The notes below the pieces were generated by a model, which did no database searches, was not told the origin of the DNA, and saw only the letters and a program-made list of their open reading frames with translations. Below are positions 1-7,630 of a stretch of 13,085 nucleotides of DNA, piece after piece. The translations under genes and the position numbers were made by a program. Numbering within the stretch: position 1 is the stretch's first letter; each line of letters opens with the position of its first letter. The stretch spans positions 1 through 13,085 of the forward strand of contig JBBRCE010000088.1 of NCBI GenBank assembly GCA_038205115.1, given 5' to 3'. This DNA is from JBBRCE01 sp038205115 (GTDB lineage: Bacteria; Planctomycetota; Planctomycetia; Pirellulales; JBBRCE01).

Positions 1-1287
1 GCTTACGGTCTGCAGGAGTTTAACGACATGACGCACGTCCAGGATGTCGACCCCGCGCTGATTGAGCGGACAAGAAACTGGCTTGCGGCACAGCAGAATG
101 CCGATGGTTCTTGGTCGCCGCGTGACTCGTTGATGCACGAAGATCCCGCGAGCAATCGCAGCGAACAATTGGCCGCTCTGAGCAGCACCGCGTACGTGGC
201 TCTCGCCCTGTTTGACGGCCCAGGTTTGCAGTGGCAGCGATCACAAACATACAACTTCTTGGTCCAAGCCGAGCCGCAAACCATCGATGATCCGTACGTT
301 TTAGCGCTGGTCGCCCGCGCGCTTCGTAAGTTATCGCCGACGGACCGCACCCATCTGGCTTACCTGGCGCGACTGCATGAACTCAAACAAGCCTCACCCG
401 ATGGCAAAGTCGTATGGTGGGATTTACCACAGGATCGGCGGACAACATTTTTCGGCAGCGGTCGCAGTGGCAACGTTGAAGCCACGGCTATGGCTGCGCT
501 GGCCATGCTGGAAGCCAACGCACATCGCAGCGACGCAGATTCCGCGCTGGCCTGGTTGGTGCAGCAAAAAGACAGTCACGGCACCTGGCATACCACGCAG
601 GCCACGGTGCTCGCGCTGAAAGCTCTGCTGGCGGCTGCCGATGGACCCAAACACGATCTCAAGCCACGCGTAGTCCACGTGGCCATTGATGGTCAGCCGG
701 TACGGCAAATTGAAATTTCGGCCGAGCAGGCCGATGTGATGCAGCAAATCGATTTGACGGCCGCGATTCCGATTGGCAACCATCGAATGACAATCACCGA
801 CCGCGGCGACAGCATGCCAGGGTATCAAATCGCCAGTCGCTACTATTTACCACAGGAGTTAATAGAGAATCGGCATAAAGACGCCGCGACCGATTCACAA
901 TTGTCGATTTCGCTGAAATTTGATCGTACCGAACTGCCGCAGGGCGATCGATTGGCCGTTTCCGCGGCGGCCGTCAATCGCCGTGCGATTGTCGCTCCCA
1001 TGGTGCTGTTGGATCTGCCAATTCCGCCAGGATTCTCCGCGGAACTGGCCGACTTCGAGGCTTTGATGAGTAGCGGCAAGATCGACAAATATCAGGTCAC
1101 GCAGCGCAGCGTGATCGTGTATCTGCGCGAGTTGCAGCCTAAAGTTCCGCTGGAGCTGAATTATCATTTGCGCGCAACGATGCCTGTAAAAGCGCGCGTG
1201 CGGCCGGCGCTGATTTCGCACTACTACGATCCCGATGTGCAAGCCGAAAGCGCGCCGGCCGAATTGACGGTGACCGCGGAACGGTAA
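1..1287 (+). CDS. alpha-2-macroglobulin family protein, C-terminal part (5' end outside window)
   Basis: The reading frame is open from base 1, before the first ATG at 28, and the residues ahead of that ATG (AYGLQEFND) continue the fold, so this is the 3' part of a longer gene and the ATG at 28 is not the start. About 428 codons are present. The first ~210 residues are alpha-helical thioester-domain (TED) sequence: a DGSW repeat near residue 36, and GTWHTTQATVLALKAL near residues 198-213, typical of bacterial and animal alpha-2-macroglobulins. The last ~120 residues (from about 300) resemble the A2M receptor-binding domain, with IPPGF and HYYDPD near the end. The family traps proteases by a reactive thioester (CxEQ). 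That motif would lie upstream of the window, so whether this protein has it cannot be seen. Members are exported, in the periplasm or membrane-anchored. It converges with the kinase gene, whose stop lies 20 bp away. Confidence 0.88.
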   Translation, partial: AYGLQEFNDMTHVQDVDPALIERTRNWLAAQQNADGSWSPRDSLMHEDPASNRSEQLAALSSTAYVALALFDGPGLQWQRSQTYNFLVQAEPQTIDDPYVLALVARALRKLSPTDRTHLAYLARLHELKQASPDGKVVWWDLPQDRRTTFFGSGRSGNVEATAMAALAMLEANAHRSDADSALAWLVQQKDSHGTWHTTQATVLALKALLAAADGPKHDLKPRVVHVAIDGQPVRQIEISAEQADVMQQIDLTAAIPIGNHRMTITDRGDSMPGYQIASRYYLPQELIENRHKDAATDSQLSISLKFDRTELPQGDRLAVSAAAVNRRAIVAPMVLLDLPIPPGFSAELADFEALMSSGKIDKYQVTQRSVIVYLRELQPKVPLELNYHLRATMPVKARVRPALISHYYDPDVQAESAPAELTVTAER

Positions 1288-1307
1288 CTCGATTCCCGTG
1301 GGTCGGC

Positions 1308-2843
1308 TCAGCGGTCGCGCGTGGCGGCGAGATAAAATTGGTACAGGCTATGCGTGGCGTCGTTATTTTCGGCAGGCATGCCCAGCAATTCGGCGATCGT
1401 CTTTTTTGCTCGTTCCGAAAGTTCTTTGAGCTGCTTTTCCTTGGCATCGAACGCGGAGTCGTCACGCTTGACCGCTGCAATCACGGTTTGGCCTGCCAGT
1501 CCAAAAGCTTGCGAATTGAGATCTTTGGCGTCCGCGAAATCATCGAATAGACTTTGCGCGGCCGAATATTGCTCATTACGCAAAGACCAAATCGCCAATT
1601 GCCGACGTGCCAACACGATCAGCGACGCATCGTCGGGAAAGAACTCGGCGACCGCTTTGTAGCCTTCTTCCGAATCGAGCTGACGGCCAATTTCGAGTTG
1701 GGCCTTGGCGCTTTTGGCGCGCGGCACCGAACTTTGCGGCGGCAGGTCGCTGGCCAGCATGAAATGCTCGCGCGACGACCACGCCAATGAGCCGCCGACG
1801 ACGAACGCCAGCATGGTACCGGCGAGCAGCGATAACTTCCAACCGCGTGGTGCCGATTGAAACTGCGTTTTCATCAGCGCGTCGAGCTGTTGGGTGGCCC
1901 CGCACATGCTGGGGCTGACATCCGCCAGATCCATGAGCGGCCAATCGTCATCGGTGGTCGCCTCGCCATCGAAGCCTGCAATTTGCAAGCTGCGAAGTTC
2001 GCGAAGCAGCTCGCGGGCGCTGGCATATCGATCGGCGGGATTTTTTGCCAGCATACGATGCACAATCCGACAGAGACCGGTTGGCAGGTCCGGCCGATGT
2101 GTTTCCAACCGCTCCGGCTGAGCATTCAGATGCTGTACGGCCACAGCTAGGGCGGTATCGCCACGAAATGGCGGCTCGCCAGCCAACATGTGGTAGCAAG
2201 TTACGCCCAGCGAATACATGTCGCTGCGCGGGTCCAACACGCGCCCCTCGACTTGCTCCGGGCTCATGTACAGCGGCGTGCCCATTGTGATGCCGACTTG
2301 AGTGAGATTCAAACCTTGCGGATCGCTGGTCAAACGGGCCAATCCGAAGTCGGCGACTTTCACCTCGCCGGATTTCGAGATCATAATGTTTTCGGGCTTG
2401 ATATCGCGATGCACGATCCCCTGTTCGGCCGCTTTCCCGAGTGCCGCGGCAGCTTGACGCAAAATGGCCACGGCTTGCGGAATCGATGGCGGACCGCGTC
2501 GCGAAACCAGTTCGCGAAGATTTAGCCCGGCGACGTATTCTTGCGCTATAAAGTGTAAGCCGTCGATGCAACCGACTTCGTAGATTTGCACGATGTTGGC
2601 ATGCACTAGCGATGCCGCCGCTTGGGCTTCGTTGTGAAATCGCTTGACGTACACCTCATCGACGGCCAGATGTGGCTTGAGCACTTTAAGCGCAACCTGA
2701 CGGCGGAGCGAAAGCTGCTCTGCCAGGTAGACTTCGGCCATGGCGCCGCGGCCTAATCGCCGCAGCAAGTTGTAGTTGCCCAGTTGGCGGCCGGAGAGGT
2801 CGACTTCTTGCTGCGACGGCGTAGTTTCGGCGGTTTCACTCAT
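1308..2843 (-). CDS. Hanks-type serine/threonine protein kinase with one membrane helix
   Basis: 511 residues. The kinase domain spans about residues 24-284: glycine loop GRGAMAEV (31-38, third glycine replaced by alanine), catalytic lysine K53 in VALKVLK, helix-C glutamate E72, catalytic loop HRDIKPEN (145-152), DFG (165-167), GTPLYMSPEQ (188-197) and SDMYSLGV (207-214). All residues needed for ATP binding and phosphotransfer are present, so it should be active. A hydrophobic helix at about 336-355 would place the kinase in the cytoplasm and the last ~150 residues outside. That tail is helical, with a repeated alanine/leucine pattern (about 395-490) that could be TPR-like, though no motif is clear. 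The ATG at 2841-2843 has only a weak GGA three bases upstream. The substrate is unknown. The gene converges with the A2M gene and diverges from the small hypothetical gene. Confidence 0.95.
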   Translation of the reverse strand: MSETAETTPSQQEVDLSGRQLGNYNLLRRLGRGAMAEVYLAEQLSLRRQVALKVLKPHLAVDEVYVKRFHNEAQAAASLVHANIVQIYEVGCIDGLHFIAQEYVAGLNLRELVSRRGPPSIPQAVAILRQAAAALGKAAEQGIVHRDIKPENIMISKSGEVKVADFGLARLTSDPQGLNLTQVGITMGTPLYMSPEQVEGRVLDPRSDMYSLGVTCYHMLAGEPPFRGDTALAVAVQHLNAQPERLETHRPDLPTGLCRIVHRMLAKNPADRYASARELLRELRSLQIAGFDGEATTDDDWPLMDLADVSPSMCGATQQLDALMKTQFQSAPRGWKLSLLAGTMLAFVVGGSLAWSSREHFMLASDLPPQSSVPRAKSAKAQLEIGRQLDSEEGYKAVAEFFPDDASLIVLARRQLAIWSLRNEQYSAAQSLFDDFADAKDLNSQAFGLAGQTVIAAVKRDDSAFDAKEKQLKELSERAKKTIAELLGMPAENNDATHSLYQFYLAATRDR

Positions 2844-3125
2844 GTTTCCAGTATGCGGCGGCGGACGACAATTGACAACCGTCGAAAATCGTAGGCTGCA
2901 ATGGCCAGAATCGCGTGGATCCGATTCAGCAAACGCACAAAGCGATAATGATTACTAAAGATTGGCTAAAAAATTCCTTCCAGCGGGGAATAAAGTCGAC
3001 GGTTTTCAACGAATTTTTAATTGCACGGAGTTTCGTGCCCGCGGGTTGGTTGCACGGCATGCAGCGATTCCGCCAAACGGCTAGAGAACATGCCAGCGGC
3101 ACCGCCATCGCTACGGAGCGCTTCC

Positions 3126-3482
3126 ATGAAACGTGAAAACAAAGCACATACCGCCACCGTCAACCGTATCGCCCGTCGCTACGCAAATGGTTTACGCAGT
3201 GATGATGGATTCGATGTCCGCACCTCAACAATGGTTGTCGCTGTGGAAACGTCGGCGACGCTATCAAGCGGACTTCGCCACCTGCAATCTCTGCCGGAAG
3301 ATTTAGCCGTTTACGTGGCCATTACGAACAAAGAAATGGTCGACGATGCCATGCGGGCCACGCGACAAAGCGATGTCGGTGTCATGGACCCCAAAGGCAA
3401 CATCCTCAAACATTGTCTCAGACAGCCCGCAGGGCCTACTGCCAACTTAACTCGGGCCAACGAGATGGCGGTTGCGGGCTAA
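3126..3482 (+). CDS. conserved-looking hypothetical protein, possible PD-(D/E)XK-like fold
   Basis: 118 residues, no function recognised. The frame stays open upstream to 3021, but the ATG at 3126 is preferred: GGAG lies 7 bp before it (3115-3118), and the protein then begins with a helix-forming segment (MKRENKAHTATVNRIARRY). By eye the order is helix (2-20), strand around GFDV (28-31), strand MVVAVET (36-42), helix (45-55), strand VYVAIT (62-67), helix (70-80), strand VGVMDPKGNI (84-93). This helix-strand-strand-helix-strand order, with D30 and E41 on neighbouring strands, resembles the core of PD-(D/E)XK nucleases, but the lysine after the glutamate is missing (ETS). The last ~23 residues look disordered. 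It stands alone, diverging from the kinase and converging with tadA. Codon use looks like a real gene. The fold is inference only. Confidence 0.72.
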   Translation: MKRENKAHTATVNRIARRYANGLRSDDGFDVRTSTMVVAVETSATLSSGLRHLQSLPEDLAVYVAITNKEMVDDAMRATRQSDVGVMDPKGNILKHCLRQPAGPTANLTRANEMAVAG

Positions 3483-3495
3483 ATACATCGCGCGC

Positions 3496-3522
3496 CCGCC
3501 GACCCGCATCCGGCGTCGGCGG
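3496..3522. terminator. GC-rich hairpin between convergent genes, possible terminator
   Basis: A perfect 8-bp inverted repeat, CCGCCGAC (3496-3503) and GTCGGCGG (3515-3522), is separated by 11 bases. It lies 14 bp after the stop of the small hypothetical gene and faces the 3' end of tadA. No T-run follows on either strand, so it is not a classic intrinsic terminator. It may instead be an RNA 3'-end stabiliser or a Rho-assisted stop. The rest of the 152 bp convergent gap shows no gene. Confidence 0.4.
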
Positions 3523-3634
3523 TGCGGGGGCAGCTCTGCATGGCCGACTCGGCGTCGTCAAATTTGCAGGGGCAGACTCCGGCGCATGCGCAGCGACCGC
3601 GTTGGCTGTGATCGCGCTTTTCGGCCTGCTGAAG

Positions 3635-4120
3635 TTACTTTTTGCCAAGTCGACGCTGCGCCTGAAAGAACTGTGTCAACATCCGTCCGCACGGTTCCGC
3701 GAGCACGCCGGCGGTCACCTGGGAGCTATGGTTGAGCCGCGCATCGCCCAGCAGTTGGAATAGCGAATGCACGGCACCGGCCTTGGGATCGGTTGCGCCG
3801 TAGACCACACGTGGCAACCGCGCTTGCAAAATGGCGCCGGCGCACATGGGGCACGGTTCGAGAGTCACGTACAACGTGCAATCCTCCAGGCGCCAGTCGC
3901 CCAGCGCTTCGGCCGCTTGCGTGATGGCAATCATCTCCGCGTGCGCCGTGGGATCTCGCAGCGTTTCTCGCTGGTTGTGTGCCGCGGCAATCACTCGGAA
4001 ATCGCGAACGATCACCGCGCCCACCGGGACTTCGTTTTCGGCGAGCGCTGCTTCAGCTTGCGTTAAAGCGTGCCGCATGAACAGCTCATCGCTGGGATCA
4101 AACGCATGATGATCGAGCAA
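3635..4120 (-). CDS. tadA: tRNA-specific adenosine deaminase TadA
   Basis: 161 residues. TadA deaminates A34 of the tRNA-Arg(ACG) anticodon to inosine in the cytoplasm, using zinc. The zinc and proton-shuttle motif HAE (H60, E62) and PCPMC (C90, C93) match the cytidine/deoxycytidylate deaminase family, and the flanks (MRHAL, VPVGAVIV, DPTAHAEM, TLEPCPMCAGAI) follow bacterial TadA closely. The start is taken as TTG at 4118-4120: it keeps the ~12 residues before MRHAL that E. coli TadA also has, and a stop codon lies six codons further upstream. GAG sits 7 bp before it. The alternative is the ATG at M15 (4076-4078). The gene follows the TIGR03790 gene by 80 bp on the same strand, or more if that gap has its own promoter, so the two may be cotranscribed. 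Confidence 0.96.
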   Translation of the reverse strand: MLDHHAFDPSDELFMRHALTQAEAALAENEVPVGAVIVRDFRVIAAAHNQRETLRDPTAHAEMIAITQAAEALGDWRLEDCTLYVTLEPCPMCAGAILQARLPRVVYGATDPKAGAVHSLFQLLGDARLNHSSQVTAGVLAEPCGRMLTQFFQAQRRLGKK

Positions 4121-4200
4121 AGTCCGACTCGCGATTTACTTGTGTGAGCTGCGGATCAGATGGGCGGCTGACGAACTGCTTGACCGGAAAAATGCCGCGA

Positions 4201-5982
4201 TTACGGCACGATGCCAAACGAGACCGGCGTGGCGACCACATTATTTTCCACGCCGCCGCGGCCCCAGCCAATGGCCGAAAGCGTGACCGGACCGTAACCG
4301 AGCCGATTGGTGTCGATTTCGACTTCGCCCGACTCGCCGCTAAACTTATCCAGCAGTTGACCATTATGATAAAAGGCCACGCCAATCGAACCAGGCGCTT
4401 TGGCTGCCAGCTTGATCTTTTTATCGGGTTTGACCTCTTCCGGCAATTTGGCGATGAATTCAATTTTACGTTCGCGATTATTGACCATCACCGGAATGAT
4501 CGCGCGGCCCTGAGTTTCAATCAGGGATTCTTCCAATCCGACGATGCGTAGCTCGGCATAGCCGTCCGGATATGCTGTGCTGTCGAAGGTCAAGCTTTCG
4601 CCATCGTGGCAAGCGGAATGCCGGACTCCATTGACAAATAGTTCGAAATGTCGAACCGCGGCATCGGACTTCGCTTCAGCCACCGGCTTAATTGTGCGTT
4701 TGCCTTTGATAACCTCGCCAGCCTTGATGTCGACCGCGTCAACAACGGGCGGCGTCGCGTACGGCGCACACAACGGGTCGCCGACAATCAGCAACTGGTA
4801 GGGAGAAAGCACGCCTTGGTAAAACGATTCGGCCAGCGAGCAACCACGGGCGTAATGCACGTGCATGTTGTACATCGGAAATTTGTTGAAGATTGCAAAC
4901 GGTTCGGTCACCGTACCAGAAGCTCCGGCCGCTCCATAACGAATGAACTCCGACAGCGGCGTCTGATCCACATTTTTGGCAAACACGCCGCCAAAACTGG
5001 TAAGATGCTCGCAAATGGCGCCCGGCAGAAGTTTGCTGCCGGATCGACCCCAATCGAGCTTGGCCGAACCGGCCATCAATCCGATGACGTCAGATTTTTT
5101 TTCCGGCAGCGTTCCGGCGACAATTTCGCCGTGACTGCCGGCCGATTTCAAATTCTTCACGCCGGGTTCGAATTGCTTTTCGCGCGTGGTGCTACGCACG
5201 TCGGAGTTCTTCATGAAATAAACCGTGCCCTGGGGATGAGTGCCGTCGGCGCGGGCGCTGCGCCGCAGGCAATCGATCACTTCCGGCAAGGTGTTGCCGC
5301 GGCCGTACGTTACGCCCAACATCATCGAAAGGTGATATCGCGCGCCGCCAGATTCTTGCATGTAGGCTTTTGGCAACTCCAGTTCGCCATTGGCGATGCT
5401 TTTACTTTGCAATCCGAAACCGTACCAGCCGCGAAAGCCAAGTGACGGTCCGCGAACGTAGAAGTTCGAGAGAAAACCCGCGTATTGAGGATTCTTGGCA
5501 AAAACATACTCGCTCAAATACGTCAGACCGGTAATCGAGCCCGCAGGGTTGCCGATCAGCGGATCTTTTTTGTCGCGCCGGTCTGGGGGAATGTCGTTGA
5601 CAAAATCGATGCGATAGGGCACGTCCGCGGAATAGATGATGTAATCGATTTGGTCGCTCAGACCCCGATTTTCCATCGCACTAAAAACCGGACCCAGGAT
5701 TTTATTTCGGAAGGTGTCGACATCGGTAAATTCCAGACCGCCTTCCCAGTCCAGATAGTAGACATTGATAGGCGGAATTTTCCGCAGGTGGATGTAATAG
5801 TTGGCAACGGTAACTGAAGCATAACTTCGAGAATTCACAACCAGAAAGAGATTCTCCGGTCCGCCGCCCGCCTGCACCGGACGAATTCCGAGACAAAGGA
5901 GAAGCAGTGCGGCCAAAAGCACGGCGGCGCATTTCATAGTTCGCCAATTCACCAGGCATCTCCCCACAACGAAAAATCGCAT
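4201..5982 (-). CDS. exported TIGR03790 family protein
   Basis: 593 residues from the ATG at 5980-5982. Three starts are possible: GTG at 6019-6021 (no ribosome binding site), ATG at 5980-5982 (GGAG 10 bp upstream, chosen) and ATG at 5935-5937, which gives the tidiest Sec signal peptide (MKC, then a leucine/alanine core ending in PVQA). All three keep the signal peptide. The mature part matches what I recall of TIGR03790: LFLVVNSRS near the N terminus, a YYIHLRKIPP segment, DYIIYSADVPYRI, then GAAGASGTVTEP and LLIVGDPLCAPYA at about residues 350-410. The GxxGTVTEP and GDP pattern recalls caspase-like C25 (gingipain-type) cores, but no catalytic Cys/His pair is obvious. Residues ~435-593 look like two beta-sandwich (Ig-like) domains. 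The role is unknown; it should lie in the periplasm or at the cell surface. The ORF sits between galE and tadA. Confidence 0.88.
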   Translation of the reverse strand: MRFFVVGRCLVNWRTMKCAAVLLAALLLLCLGIRPVQAGGGPENLFLVVNSRSYASVTVANYYIHLRKIPPINVYYLDWEGGLEFTDVDTFRNKILGPVFSAMENRGLSDQIDYIIYSADVPYRIDFVNDIPPDRRDKKDPLIGNPAGSITGLTYLSEYVFAKNPQYAGFLSNFYVRGPSLGFRGWYGFGLQSKSIANGELELPKAYMQESGGARYHLSMMLGVTYGRGNTLPEVIDCLRRSARADGTHPQGTVYFMKNSDVRSTTREKQFEPGVKNLKSAGSHGEIVAGTLPEKKSDVIGLMAGSAKLDWGRSGSKLLPGAICEHLTSFGGVFAKNVDQTPLSEFIRYGAAGASGTVTEPFAIFNKFPMYNMHVHYARGCSLAESFYQGVLSPYQLLIVGDPLCAPYATPPVVDAVDIKAGEVIKGKRTIKPVAEAKSDAAVRHFELFVNGVRHSACHDGESLTFDSTAYPDGYAELRIVGLEESLIETQGRAIIPVMVNNRERKIEFIAKLPEEVKPDKKIKLAAKAPGSIGVAFYHNGQLLDKFSGESGEVEIDTNRLGYGPVTLSAIGWGRGGVENNVVATPVSFGIVP

Positions 5983-6079
5983 GCTCTTTGCACTCCATGC
6001 ATCATAGCGCTTGGCCGCCACGGAGCAAAGAGAGGCCCCGCAATTTACGCGACTCGATCAGAGACGAGGCAACAACGTG

Positions 6080-7060
6080 CTACGCGTAGCCGCGCGGGTG
6101 CTGCCGGTGCCAATTCCAGGCGGTCTCGACAATGTGGCGAATGTCCGTGTACTGCGGTTGCCAGCCGAGTTGCTGATGGGCACGAGTGGCGTCAGCGACC
6201 AACTTTGGCGGATCGCCGGCACGACGGGCGCCAATCTCGACGGGAATTTTATGGCCAGTGACGTCACGGCAGGCGTCGATGACTTCGCGAACGCTGTGGC
6301 CGTGCCCGGTGCCCAGATTCAAGCACAATCCGTGGCCCGGTTGTAATTTGCCGAGTGCCAACTGATGGGCGTCCGCCAAATCGTCCACATGGACGTAATC
6401 GCGAATGCAGGTGCCGTCCGGCGTCGAGTAATCTTCGCCAAAAACGACCACTTTCTCGCGCTGCCCCAGGGCAACTTGCAGCACGATCGGAATCAGATGG
6501 CTTTCCGGCGTATGATCTTCGCCGATATCGCCTGCGGGCGTTGCACCGGCGGCGTTAAAATACCGAAGCGCCGCATACGCCAGCCCATACGCATTCGCGT
6601 AGTCAGCCAGCGCTCGTTCGATCACCAACTTGGCAAAGCCATATGGGTTGATGGGCTGCTGCGGCTCATCTTCCGTGATGGGAATGGTTTTGGCTTCACC
6701 GTAGGTGGCGGTGGTACTGGAGAAGACAATTCGCGAAACGCCCGCCGCGCGCATCGCCTCGAGCAAGCTCAGGCTGGCAACGACGTTGTTCTGGTAATAC
6801 TTGGCCGGATCGGAAACGGATTCGCCCACCAAGGCAAAGGCGGCAAAATGCATCACCGCCTCAATCTGGCGATCAGCCAACACGGCAGTCAGTTTGGCAC
6901 GATCATGCAGATCGCCTTCGATTAGGCGATCCGCGGGAATTGCTTGCCGGTGGCCTTGCGAGAGGTTGTCGTACACGCAGACATCGTGGCCAGCGTGCAG
7001 CAACCGCCTGACGGCGTGGCTACCGATGTAGCCAGCGCCGCCCGATACCAAAATTTTCAC
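6080..7060 (-). CDS. galE: UDP-glucose 4-epimerase
   Basis: 326 residues, close to the usual ~330-340. GalE interconverts UDP-glucose and UDP-galactose with bound NAD in the cytoplasm (Leloir pathway and supply of galactosyl units for the envelope). The NAD-binding motif GGAGYIGS (7-14), the DNLSQGHR segment (31-38), the catalytic Ser/Thr in SSTTATYG (114-121), Y140 and K144 of YGFAK, RYFNAAGA (166-173) and DYVHVDDLADAH (221-232) are all in place. It belongs to the extended short-chain dehydrogenase family. The start is GTG at 7058-7060, with AGGA 8 bp upstream. It lies 57 bp downstream of fdxA on the same strand and 97 bp before the TIGR03790 gene. No other galactose-pathway gene is nearby, so a general nucleotide-sugar role is as likely as catabolism. 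Confidence 0.96.
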   Translation of the reverse strand: MKILVSGGAGYIGSHAVRRLLHAGHDVCVYDNLSQGHRQAIPADRLIEGDLHDRAKLTAVLADRQIEAVMHFAAFALVGESVSDPAKYYQNNVVASLSLLEAMRAAGVSRIVFSSTTATYGEAKTIPITEDEPQQPINPYGFAKLVIERALADYANAYGLAYAALRYFNAAGATPAGDIGEDHTPESHLIPIVLQVALGQREKVVVFGEDYSTPDGTCIRDYVHVDDLADAHQLALGKLQPGHGLCLNLGTGHGHSVREVIDACRDVTGHKIPVEIGARRAGDPPKLVADATRAHQQLGWQPQYTDIRHIVETAWNWHRQHPRGYA

Positions 7061-7085
7061 GCGGCGAATCCTCGCGAACAGCGCG

Positions 7086-7113
7086 GACGGAGCAAAAAGC
7101 CTCGACGGAGCAA
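7086..7113. repeat. 10-bp direct repeat in the fdxA-galE gap
   Basis: GACGGAGCAA occurs at 7086-7095 and again at 7104-7113, 18 bp apart start to start, filling half of the gap between fdxA and galE. A ninth-of-ten version (ACGGAGCAA) recurs at 6020-6028 in the next gap, before the TIGR03790 gene, in the same orientation. It may be chance or a short regulatory motif. Confidence 0.35.
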
Positions 7114-7117
7114 GATG

Positions 7118-7396
7118 CTACTCTTCGACCAACGGCGCTTTCTTTTCGGTAATGACCGGACACTGCGAGGCCATTTCCGCATTGAGCGCTGTGAAGTCTT
7201 TCCATTCTTCCGGCAAATTGTCTTCGTGAAAAATCGCTTCCACCGGACACTCGGGCACGCAGGCCTCGCAGTCGATGCATTCATCTGGGTGGATGTAGAG
7301 AATCTTTTCGCCTTCGTAGAAACATTCCACCGGGCAAACGACTACGCAATCCGTGTACTTACAGCCAAAGCATGGCTCGGCAACAACGTGAGTCAT
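7118..7396 (-). CDS. fdxA: seven-iron ferredoxin (3Fe-4S and 4Fe-4S)
   Basis: 92 residues. It follows Azotobacter FdI/FdxA closely: CFGCKYTDCVVVCPVECFYEG, then HPDECIDCEACVPECP, and a tail with PEEW, LNAEMA and ITEKK. Nine cysteines are present. By register with FdI, C9, C17 and C50 bind the 3Fe-4S cluster and C21, C40, C43 and C46 bind the 4Fe-4S cluster. C12 and C25 match the two non-ligand cysteines of FdI. It carries electrons in the cytoplasm; the partner enzyme is unknown, and no oxidoreductase is encoded nearby. The tail is shorter than the ~106-residue Azotobacter protein. The ATG at 7394-7396 has a strong GGAAGG about 8 bp upstream. A perfect palindrome lies just ahead of the ribosome binding site (see 7417-7430). 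galE follows after 57 bp. Confidence 0.95.
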   Translation of the reverse strand: MTHVVAEPCFGCKYTDCVVVCPVECFYEGEKILYIHPDECIDCEACVPECPVEAIFHEDNLPEEWKDFTALNAEMASQCPVITEKKAPLVEE

Positions 7397-7416
7397 CGAC
7401 GGACCCTTCCTTTCGA

Positions 7417-7430
7417 ATTTCGATCGAAAT
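7417..7430. promoter_or_regulatory. 14-bp perfect palindrome upstream of fdxA
   Basis: ATTTCGATCGAAAT is fully self-complementary. It sits 20-34 bp ahead of the fdxA start codon, next to a further TTTCGAA half-like copy at 7411-7417. The position suits an operator or mRNA hairpin. I see no convincing -10/-35 pair further upstream on the minus strand, so the promoter is unplaced. Confidence 0.45.
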
Positions 7431-7630
7431 GCAACATCAAGAACGGAACGGTTGAGCGATCTTCAATACACGCATGATAGCAATAGTTCTTCGGCTGACT
7501 AGTGCCGGTCATGGGGGAATTATCGGGCAAAAAGCCAAACAAATTCAACCGCCTTTTCTGCCAGCAGCGGCGCGGCCAAAATCGGACCGATCGCGGCGGT
7601 TTGCTAGTACGCCGGGCGGACGAAAATGTG

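Noticed and set aside
422..857. 13-bp direct repeat ATTTACCACAGGA at 422-434 and 845-857
   Set aside because: Both copies are in frame inside the A2M gene and encode similar but ordinary segments (DLPQD and YLPQE). Likely chance.
4648..5445. 265-codon open frame on the + strand
   Set aside because: It lies wholly inside the TIGR03790 gene on the opposite strand. Its protein is rich in Arg, His and Ala with no recognisable motif, as expected for a shadow of GC-rich coding DNA.
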